Shown piece after piece: positions 7,344 through 13,075 of a DNA stretch of 17,866 bases. The stretch comes from Desulfonatronospira sp. (GTDB taxonomy: Bacteria > Desulfobacterota > Desulfovibrionia > Desulfovibrionales > Desulfonatronovibrionaceae), in NCBI GenBank assembly GCA_007127015.1, contig SLAE01000197.1:1-17866 (forward strand), given 5' to 3'. The notes beneath the pieces were generated by a model, which saw only the letters and a program-made list of their open reading frames with translations, did not search any database and was not told the origin of the DNA. Numbering within the stretch: the stretch's first letter is position 1; every line of letters begins with the position of its first letter. Position numbers and translations under genes: made by a program.

Positions 7344-7532
7344 ATGGCTTGGTTGGTAACGGTTGATATGGATAAGTGTACCGGTGACGGCGAATGTGTT
7401 GACGTATGTCCTGTGGAAGTCTTTGAGTTGAAGGACGGAAAAGCTGATCCGGTTAACATGGATGAGTGTCTCGGTTGCGAATCCTGTGTCGAAGTTTGCG
7501 AAGAAGGTGCTATTATAGTAACCGAACAATAA
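7344..7532 (+). CDS. Dicluster ferredoxin with an Asp-containing cluster I (3Fe/4Fe type)
   Basis: A 62-residue cytoplasmic electron carrier resembling Desulfovibrio ferredoxins I/III. Cluster I motif is C12-x2-D15-x2-C18-x3-C22-P: Asp15 stands where a [4Fe-4S] ferredoxin has its second Cys. In Desulfovibrio africanus ferredoxin III this same substitution gives a [3Fe-4S] cluster that takes up a fourth metal reversibly. Cluster II is standard: C42, C45, C48, C52. The protein is very acidic. GGAGG at 7333-7337 lies six bases before the ATG. The gene is flanked by terminators on both sides, so it is its own transcript. Its place between the two dsr operons suggests it could supply electrons to sulfite reduction; that is inference. 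Confidence 0.93.
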   Translation: MAWLVTVDMDKCTGDGECVDVCPVEVFELKDGKADPVNMDECLGCESCVEVCEEGAIIVTEQ

Positions 7533-7560
7533 GATTGATCCGCTGCTTTAAGAGCTTATG

Positions 7561-7592
7561 AAAGGGGAGGGCTTCGGCCCTCCCTTTTTTTT
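7561..7592 (+). terminator. Rho-independent terminator of the ferredoxin gene
   Basis: Perfect 8-bp GC stem GGGAGGGC (7565-7572) and GCCCTCCC (7577-7584) around the stable tetraloop TTCG, followed by eight T residues (7585-7592). AAAG upstream can extend the pairing. It lies 28 bases after the ferredoxin stop. Confidence 0.95.
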
Positions 7593-8067
7593 CCAGCCTG
7601 CAGCCTGAGAAAATTCCTGGTCAGCTGGATGCTGGTGCGAAGGCTCAATGATCGCGGAACGCACTGTCTCATGAATAATCGTATCCGTTCAGTGTTATGC
7701 AGGTTGCATGGGAACGGTTCCTTCGGCACCCCTTGTCCCGATATCCAGGCTATAAGCGTAAAAACATGTTCAAGTTGCTGCTAAACCCTGCTTTCCTTGA
7801 AAATGCCCGGCAGATACGAACAGCCAAAATTGCCTGTTGTGTATAAAAGCAAAAGATACTAATACTATCTTTAATTAAATTAATTTTCATGTGGAAGTAA
7901 TTTCTTCAAGTGAAATTATGGTTTTTTAGCCAGGCTGAGGTGTTCTTTTCCGCAGTAATTGTCAAGTTATGGGAAGCTTGTCTTGTCTCCTCTGGAAATT
8001 GGCAGATAAAAAAAGAACCTTTCCTGTCATAATTAAGCTTAAAAAAACCAAATCATCAGGAGGATCG
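7593..8067 (+). other. Intergenic region between ferredoxin and the YkgJ-type gene
   Basis: A 475-base gap with no supported gene. A longer frame for the next gene could start at 7969, but its extra 33 residues are basic and low in similarity to YkgJ proteins, and the better ribosome binding site is at 8058. An AT-rich stretch at 7840-7935 holds a small dyad TAATTTC/GAAATTA (7898-7904 with 7912-7918, loop of seven), a possible regulatory site or hairpin. No clear promoter pair was found. Confidence 0.45.
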
Positions 8068-8790
8068 ATGAGTTTAAATATTGGCCTGAACCCCTATTTT
8101 TTAAAATACGAGCAGTTGATGCAGATTGTGGATAATATATTTGACAAGATGAAAAATGACTTTCAGAAGGAGGTCAACTGCGATAATGGGTGTACAGATT
8201 GCTGCTATGCCCTTTTTGACTTGACTCTGATCGAAGCCTTATACTTAAACAGCAAGTTTCAGAAGCTGGATCAGGATTTAAAGTACAGGATTCTGGTTGA
8301 GGCTGATAAAGCCGACCGCAAAACCTACCAGATAAAGAAAAAACTATTCAAGAGCCAGCAGCAGGGTACCACTGATGAGGAAATACTGAAGACAGCCGCC
8401 AGGGAAAAGGTACGCTGTCCATTGCTGGACTCGGATAAGTGCGTGCTTTATGCTCATCGTCCACTGACCTGCCGTCTGTATGGTCTGCCCCTGAAGATGG
8501 GCGAGACTGCTGTTACCTGTTCCATGTCAGGTTTTGAGCCGGGCGTTCAGTACCCGACGGTAGATATGCAGAGGCTGCACTTTCAATTGGCGAATTTAAG
8601 CCAGGAACTGGCTTTGGGAATAGGAAGCAAATATCCTGAACTGCACATTATGCTGGTGCCGGTGTCCATGGCCCTGCTTACCGATTACAATGAGGAATAT
8701 CTGGGCATAAAGACCGGGAAACAGGCTGAAAACCTGGAAGATAAACCGGAGAATCCAGGAAGACAGTGGGTTCTTGGTAATAAGGAGTAG
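8068..8790 (+). CDS. YkgJ-family cysteine cluster protein
   Basis: A 240-residue soluble protein with the CxBC/YkgJ (PF03692, putative zinc- or iron-chelating) pattern. N-terminal ligands are C38, C42, C45 and C46 (CDNGCTDCC); later ones are C117, C125 and C135 in CPLLDSDKC and RPLTCRLYG, plus C151. The family's molecular function is not established; metal binding is inferred from the cysteines. I chose the ATG at 8068, four bases after a perfect AGGAGG (8058-8063). The last 30 residues are polar and probably disordered. It is followed after six bases by a 124-residue gene, with the next ribosome binding site overlapping its stop, so the two are coupled. It may be an accessory factor for metal centres of the sulfite reduction system, judged by position only. 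Confidence 0.85.
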   Translation: MSLNIGLNPYFLKYEQLMQIVDNIFDKMKNDFQKEVNCDNGCTDCCYALFDLTLIEALYLNSKFQKLDQDLKYRILVEADKADRKTYQIKKKLFKSQQQGTTDEEILKTAAREKVRCPLLDSDKCVLYAHRPLTCRLYGLPLKMGETAVTCSMSGFEPGVQYPTVDMQRLHFQLANLSQELALGIGSKYPELHIMLVPVSMALLTDYNEEYLGIKTGKQAENLEDKPENPGRQWVLGNKE

Positions 8791-8796
8791 TCTTTT

Positions 8797-9171
8797 ATGA
8801 TTAATAGCGGCAATGATACTAACTCTGCTGATAAAGATCAGCAGAAGAAATTTATTTACGAAAAACTTTCTCCCAGAAGAAAAAAGTTTATCGACCGTAT
8901 CGGTTTTGACAAATGGGACCCTTTTCAGGAACCGAAAAATCCCTTGGAGATCCGCAGGGACGGCACCCACAGAACCAGCAAAGAGCTCTTTCGCCAGTTT
9001 ATGTATGAACGTCCACCACGAGACTACAGCAACACATACGGTCAGGGTGTTCTGGAAATGTGTATCGGAATTATCAACGGGCAGGACAAATACCGGGCCA
9101 TGTATGAGTTTTCCTTGTGGTACAGCGAGCTGCTGCAGCGTGAAAACAAGGAGTTCAAGGAAGGACCTTGA
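8797..9171 (+). CDS. Unrecognised 124-residue soluble protein
   Basis: I do not recognise this protein. It has no signal peptide, membrane helix or Cys motif (one Cys). The first 20 residues are polar. A basic block SPRRKKFIDRIGF is followed by KWDPFQEPKNPLEIRRD, RTSKELFRQFMYERPPRDYSN (in two parts) and a C-terminal helical region around YRAMYEFSLWYSELLQREN. AAGGAG at 8782-8787 overlaps the preceding gene's stop and is placed well for its ATG. The spacing and coupling to the YkgJ-type gene argue that it is real and works with it. The next gene (TPR) follows after 61 bases that hold a 5-bp hairpin but no T-run. Confidence 0.75.
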   Translation: MINSGNDTNSADKDQQKKFIYEKLSPRRKKFIDRIGFDKWDPFQEPKNPLEIRRDGTHRTSKELFRQFMYERPPRDYSNTYGQGVLEMCIGIINGQDKYRAMYEFSLWYSELLQRENKEFKEGP

Positions 9172-9232
9172 TAATCACCGACAATCAGACCCGGCTTCAA
9201 GTCCGGGCACAAAATTAATCAGGAGCAGATGA

Positions 9233-9853
9233 ATGATTCAGAAATCTACTGAAGAAAAAATTAAGGAGCTCAAGGACAGGCTTGCGCAGAATCCTGATTG
9301 CGCTGTGACTCACTATAATCTCGGAGTGCATCACATTGTGTTAAGGGATTTTGAAGCAGCAAAAAATTATTTCAGGGAAGCCATTAGAAAAAATCCTGAA
9401 CTGGCTGAGGCATACATACAGCTTGGAGGTATAGCCATGAACGAAGGCGACCTTGACGGCTGTTTCAGCTTCAACGAAATGGCCAGCAAAGTCAGACACC
9501 GCTTTGCCGTTCCTCACGGAAACATGGGCTTTGTGCATCTGCAGAAGGGTGATGTGGATAAAGCCATATCCTCTCTTAAACGCGCTGTTTCATTCGATCC
9601 CAAATTTGTTCAGGCGCATGCCACTCTGGGCAGCGCTTATCTGATGCAGGGCGATGTGGAAGGTTGTATAGTCCAGAGTCAAAAAGCAGTGGAGCTGCAG
9701 CCGACATTCGGCCCTGCCTATAACAACATGGGTTTGGCTTACCTCGAAAAAAAGGATTTTGAAAAGGCGCGTGAGTGTTTTGAAAAAGCGCGTTCCACCG
9801 GATACGAAGTGGCCGGGGAAGTATGGCAGGAACTTGAAGACGCCGGTGTCTAA
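9233..9853 (+). CDS. Tetratricopeptide repeat protein (five TPRs)
   Basis: A 206-residue soluble protein that is almost entirely TPR repeats, at about residues 22-55, 56-89, 90-123, 124-157 and 158-191. Typical positions are conserved, for example HYNLGVHHIVLRDFEAAKNYF and AYNNMGLAYLEKKDFEKARECF (each shown here in part). TPR arrays bind peptides or proteins, so it is likely a scaffold or adaptor; the partner is unknown. There is no signal peptide, so it is cytoplasmic. AGGAG at 9221-9225 serves the ATG at 9233; an ATG at 9229 in another frame ends after eight codons. It probably shares a transcript with the two preceding genes. It is the gene immediately upstream of the dsrAB promoter. Confidence 0.9.
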   Translation: MIQKSTEEKIKELKDRLAQNPDCAVTHYNLGVHHIVLRDFEAAKNYFREAIRKNPELAEAYIQLGGIAMNEGDLDGCFSFNEMASKVRHRFAVPHGNMGFVHLQKGDVDKAISSLKRAVSFDPKFVQAHATLGSAYLMQGDVEGCIVQSQKAVELQPTFGPAYNNMGLAYLEKKDFEKARECFEKARSTGYEVAGEVWQELEDAGV

Positions 9854-10123
9854 AAATTTTGCATGTTTAATATTGATCCGGACTTTAAATATTTAGTTTT
9901 TCAAATTCACCTGAAGGTTAAAAGTTCTTTGGCAACACATTGATTTTACATATTATCATAAAAAATTTGAGGGACGATGGTGCTATTGATATTAAGCCCT
10001 TGATTTTTTATTTGCTTTTGATTTTTGACACGCAACCTTCAAGAAATTAATAGAACAACTAAAATGATATTGAATCTTTGATCAATAAAAGCACGTAACT
10101 GCCAGACTTGCCGGAAATTACAG

Positions 10124-10153
10124 TTGACAACCAATTTTCTTTGTGGAAATAAT
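10124..10153 (+). promoter_or_regulatory. Promoter of the dsrABD-dsrN operon
   Basis: Perfect -35 TTGACA (10124-10129), 18-base spacer, and AATAAT (10148-10153, 5 of 6 to TATAAT). Transcription would begin near 10160, about 100 bases before the dsrA start. Confidence 0.6.
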
Positions 10154-10158
10154 CACAT
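10141..10158 (+). promoter_or_regulatory. Rex- or CRP/FNR-like operator over the dsrAB -10 box
   Basis: TTGTGGAAATAATCACAT is an 18-bp dyad. Against the Rex consensus TTGTGAAN4TTCACAA it matches 11 of the 14 specified bases (6 of 7 and 5 of 7). Read as a CRP/FNR site TGTGA-N6-TCACA it matches 9 of 10. It covers the -10 hexamer, a position suited to a repressor such as Rex, the NADH/NAD-sensing regulator known to control sulfate reduction genes in Desulfovibrio. Confidence 0.5.
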
Positions 10159-10264
10159 TGTTTCTGCAGTTACTTGTTCCAGCGGGTAGCCGTCACCTTA
10201 CTGGCTAAGAGGTGGGTCGGTTTTTATAAACAGGGTAATAAACATCATCGAAGGAGGATTTGCA

Positions 10265-11578
10265 ATGCCTAAACATGAAACCCCTTTGCTGGATCAACTC
10301 GAAAGCGGGCCATGGCCGAGCTTCGTGGATGATCTGAAAAGGCAGGCAGAGTCCAGACATCAGAAGCAGAACGAGATAGAATACCAGATCCCGGTGGATG
10401 TGGTGGACGACCTGCTTGGCCTTTTGGAGCTTTCCTACAAGGAAGGAGAAGTGCACTGGAAGCACGGCGGCATTGTCGGCGTCTTCGGATACGGGGGCGG
10501 AGTTATCGGACGCTACTGCGACCAGCCCAAGGAATTTCCCGGAGTTGCCCATTTTCACACTATTCGCGTAAATCAGCCCGCCGCAAAGTACTACAAGACC
10601 GATTTTCTGCGCCAGCTTTGCGATTTGTGGGATTTCAGGGGCAGCGGATTGACCAATATGCACGGCTCCACCGGTGACATAGTGCTTTTGGGAACAAGAA
10701 CTGAACAGCTGGAAGAAATCTTTTATGAACTGACCCACAATATGAACAACGACCTGGGCGGTTCAGGATCCAACCTGCGGACTCCGGAAGCCTGTCTCGG
10801 CGAATCGCGCTGTCAGTATGCCTGCTATGACAGCCAGGAGCTGTGCTATCAGTTGACCATGGAATACCAGGACGAGCTGCACAGGCCTGCGTTTCCCTAC
10901 AAGTTCAAGTTCAAGTTTGATGCCTGCCCCAACGGCTGCGTGGCAGCCATAGCCAGAGCCGACCTGTCTTTTATCGGCACCTGGCGCGATGACATCCGCA
11001 TTGATCAGGAAGCTGTAGCCGCTTATGTCGGCGGTGAGCTGAAGCCAAATGCCGGAGCACACGCGGGCAAGGACTGGGGACCGTTCGACATCAATAAAGA
11101 GGTTATTGATCTGTGTCCCACCGAATGCATGTCGATGGAAAACGGCAAACTGGTTATTAATAACCGTGAATGCACCCGCTGCATGCACTGCATCAACACC
11201 ATGCCCAGAGCTCTGCGCATCGGCAACGACCGTGGACTGAGCATTCTCTGCGGCGCAAAAGCTCCCATCCTGGACGGCGCCCAGATGAGTTCCCTGCTGG
11301 TACCTTTCGTGAAGGTGGAAGAGCCTTATGATGAGATCAAGGAAGTCATCGAAAATATCTGGGATTGGTGGATGGAAGAAGGCAAGAACCGCGAGCGCCT
11401 GGGCGAGACCATGAAACGCCAGGGATTCCAGAAACTGCTGGAAGTCACCGGAATCAAGGCCATGCCTCAGCACGTTCAAGAACCCAGGCACAACCCGTAC
11501 ATCTTCTGGAAAGAAGAAGAAGTACCGGGCGGTTTTGATCGAGACATCAAAGATTACAGATTACGGCATCCGAAATAA
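10265..11578 (+). CDS. dsrA: DsrA, dissimilatory sulfite reductase alpha subunit
   Basis: A 437-residue subunit of the cytoplasmic siroheme enzyme DsrAB, which reduces sulfite by transfer of sulfur to DsrC. The siroheme-coupled [4Fe-4S] ligands are C177 and C183 (CLGESRC) and C221 and C225 (CPNGC). The inserted ferredoxin domain (about 280-320) carries C284, C288 and C303, C306, C309 (CTRCMHC). The length and residue positions fit the Desulfovibrio vulgaris protein closely. The ATG follows AAGGAGG at 10251-10257. dsrB starts 12 bases after its stop. Transcription is probably from the promoter at 10124 under a Rex-like site. No missing ligands or frameshift. Confidence 0.98.
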   Translation: MPKHETPLLDQLESGPWPSFVDDLKRQAESRHQKQNEIEYQIPVDVVDDLLGLLELSYKEGEVHWKHGGIVGVFGYGGGVIGRYCDQPKEFPGVAHFHTIRVNQPAAKYYKTDFLRQLCDLWDFRGSGLTNMHGSTGDIVLLGTRTEQLEEIFYELTHNMNNDLGGSGSNLRTPEACLGESRCQYACYDSQELCYQLTMEYQDELHRPAFPYKFKFKFDACPNGCVAAIARADLSFIGTWRDDIRIDQEAVAAYVGGELKPNAGAHAGKDWGPFDINKEVIDLCPTECMSMENGKLVINNRECTRCMHCINTMPRALRIGNDRGLSILCGAKAPILDGAQMSSLLVPFVKVEEPYDEIKEVIENIWDWWMEEGKNRERLGETMKRQGFQKLLEVTGIKAMPQHVQEPRHNPYIFWKEEEVPGGFDRDIKDYRLRHPK

Positions 11579-11590
11579 GGAGGTAAAGAA

Positions 11591-12754
11591 ATGGCTTTTA
11601 TTTCATCCGGATACAATCCAGACAAACCGATGGAGAACAGGATCAGCGACATCGGTCCAAGACATTTTTCGGAGTTTTTGCCTCCGGTCATCAAGAACAA
11701 CAAAGGCAAATGGCTCTGGCATGAGATCCTGGAACCCGGCGTGCTCATGCACAAGGCCGAGAGCGGAGATGAAGTTTACACCGTGCGCGTCGGTTCCGCG
11801 CGCCTGATGGGTGTGGAAACCCTGCGCGAGGCACTGGACGTAGCAGATAAGCACTGCGACGGTTACCTGCGCTTCACCACCAGGAACAACATCGAGTTTA
11901 TGGTGGACAGCAAAGACAAGGTCCAGTCCTTGAAGGACGACCTGCAGAGCCGCAAGTTCCCGGGCGGGAGCTACAAGTTCCCGGTCGGAGGTACCGGCGC
12001 GGGAATTACCAATATCGTGCACACGCAGGGCTGGGTGCATTGCCATACACCGGCCACTGACGCTTCGGGTACGGTCAAGGTGGTTCTGGACGAGCTGTTC
12101 GAAGAATTCCAGAACATGAGAATGCCCGCGCCGTTGAGGATTTCCATGGCCTGCTGCCTGAACATGTGCGGAGCCGTGCACTGCTCCGACATCGCGATCC
12201 TGGGCTATCACCGAAAGCCTCCAGTCATTGATCACGAAGAAGTGGACAATCTGTGTGAAATTCCTCTCGCAGTAGCCTCCTGCCCCACCGCGGCCATCCG
12301 CCCGTCCAAGACCACCATCAAGGACAGCAGGACCGGTGAGGAAAAGTCGGTCAAGACAGTGGCCATCAAGAATGAGCGGTGCATGTTCTGCGGTAACTGC
12401 TACACCATGTGTCCGGCACTGCCCCTGACCGATGCCGAGGGTGACGGCCTGGTTATCATGGCCGGCGGAAAGGTGTCCAACCGCATCAGCAATCCTGAAT
12501 TCTCCAAGGTCATCGTGGCTTTCATTCCCAATGAAACTCCGCGCTGGCCGCAGCTGGCCAAGGTCATGCGCCAGCTGGTGGATGCCTATGTCAATAATGC
12601 CAGGAAGTACGAGCGCTTTGGTCAATGGGCCGAACGCATCGGCTGGGAACGTTTCTTCGAGATCACCGGACTGGAATTCACTCACCACCTGATCGACGAC
12701 TTCCGCGATCCAGCTTACTACACTTGGAGACAGACCACCAACTTCAAGTTCTAA
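11591..12754 (+). CDS. dsrB: DsrB, dissimilatory sulfite reductase beta subunit
   Basis: A 387-residue catalytic subunit. The ligands of the active-site siroheme-[4Fe-4S] are seen at C151 (HCHTP), C188-C189 and C193 (ACCLNMCGAVHC). The ferredoxin domain has C231 (CPTAAI) and C264, C267, C270, with C274 (CMFCGNCYTMC). The C-terminal arm, which wraps around DsrA in known structures, ends with TNFKF. AAGGAGG lies before the ATG. The pair dsrAB is followed by an intercistronic hairpin and then dsrD. All expected cysteines are present, so the enzyme should be active. Confidence 0.98.
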   Translation: MAFISSGYNPDKPMENRISDIGPRHFSEFLPPVIKNNKGKWLWHEILEPGVLMHKAESGDEVYTVRVGSARLMGVETLREALDVADKHCDGYLRFTTRNNIEFMVDSKDKVQSLKDDLQSRKFPGGSYKFPVGGTGAGITNIVHTQGWVHCHTPATDASGTVKVVLDELFEEFQNMRMPAPLRISMACCLNMCGAVHCSDIAILGYHRKPPVIDHEEVDNLCEIPLAVASCPTAAIRPSKTTIKDSRTGEEKSVKTVAIKNERCMFCGNCYTMCPALPLTDAEGDGLVIMAGGKVSNRISNPEFSKVIVAFIPNETPRWPQLAKVMRQLVDAYVNNARKYERFGQWAERIGWERFFEITGLEFTHHLIDDFRDPAYYTWRQTTNFKF

Positions 12755-12770
12755 AAATGCTTTAACACGA

Positions 12771-12800
12771 AGGGGCGCCGTTCTAATGGGCGGCGCTCTT
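12771..12800 (+). other. Intercistronic hairpin between dsrB and dsrD
   Basis: Ten-base arms 12771-12780 and 12791-12800 pair throughout (two G-U pairs) around a ten-base loop TTCTAATGGG. No T-run follows; the sequence continues GAAAAAACAGGAGG into the dsrD ribosome binding site. It is therefore more likely an RNA stability or processing element than a terminator. It may protect the dsrAB message or set the dsrD level. Confidence 0.55.
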
Positions 12801-12818
12801 GAAAAAACAGGAGGCGAA

Positions 12819-13049
12819 ATGGAAAAAGAGGCCGCAAAACAGGAGATACTTAATTTTCTTGAATCCAAATCCGGATCCAAGACCAAATTTTATTTCAACG
12901 ACTTTACCAAACTGTTTCCGGATATGAAGGCCAGGGATGTTAAGAAGGCATTGAGCGAACTGGTGCAGGAAGAAAAGATGATGTACTGGTCCAGTGGCAG
13001 CACCACCCTGTACGGATTGAAAGGTTCCGGAAAAAAAGAAGAAGACTAG
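12819..13049 (+). CDS. dsrD: DsrD, small winged-helix partner of DsrAB
   Basis: A 76-residue basic/acidic soluble protein encoded after dsrAB in sulfate reducers. Its known structure is a winged helix, and it has been reported to stimulate DsrAB activity. Visible features are an N-terminal helix AAKQEILNFLESKS, the stretch FYFNDFTKLFPDMKARDVKKAL (quoted here in part: FNDFTKLFPDMKARD), EEKMMYWSSGSTTLYGLKG forming the wing, and a charged tail. I chose the ATG at 12819 because AGGAGG (12809-12814) stands four bases before it and the length then fits the family (about 78 residues). An upstream ATG at 12786 would add 11 residues and begins inside the hairpin loop. Presence of dsrD marks a reductive-type Dsr system. 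Confidence 0.95.
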   Translation: MEKEAAKQEILNFLESKSGSKTKFYFNDFTKLFPDMKARDVKKALSELVQEEKMMYWSSGSTTLYGLKGSGKKEED

Positions 13050-13075
13050 AAGTTGTTTTTTGAGTTAATGACCAG

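Larger units (their letters stand above)
9854..10264 (+). other. Intergenic region upstream of dsrAB
   Basis: A 411-base, largely AT-rich gap with no supported gene. It holds the dsrAB promoter (10124-10153), an 18-bp operator-like dyad (10141-10158), a CTGCAGTTAC element (10164-10173) and a leader of about 100 bases that can form two mutually crossing 5-bp stems (10187-10214). The dsrA ribosome binding site AAGGAGG is at 10251-10257. No good terminator for the TPR gene is visible. Confidence 0.6.

Noticed and set aside
7969..8067. N-terminal extension of the YkgJ-type gene
   Set aside because: The internal ATG at 8068 has a perfect AGGAGG; the extension is basic, lacks a ribosome binding site and is not typical of the family.
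985..9200. The 12-mer ACCCGGCTTCAA at 985-996 and again at 9189-9200, near GCCCGGAC or its complement
   Set aside because: Several shared 12-mers are expected by chance in a window of this length; only two copies and no larger repeat unit.
11603..12886. A 427-codon open frame on the minus strand opposite dsrB
   Set aside because: dsrB on the plus strand has all its cofactor ligands and a proper ribosome binding site; the opposite frame is a codon-bias shadow with no recognisable domain.
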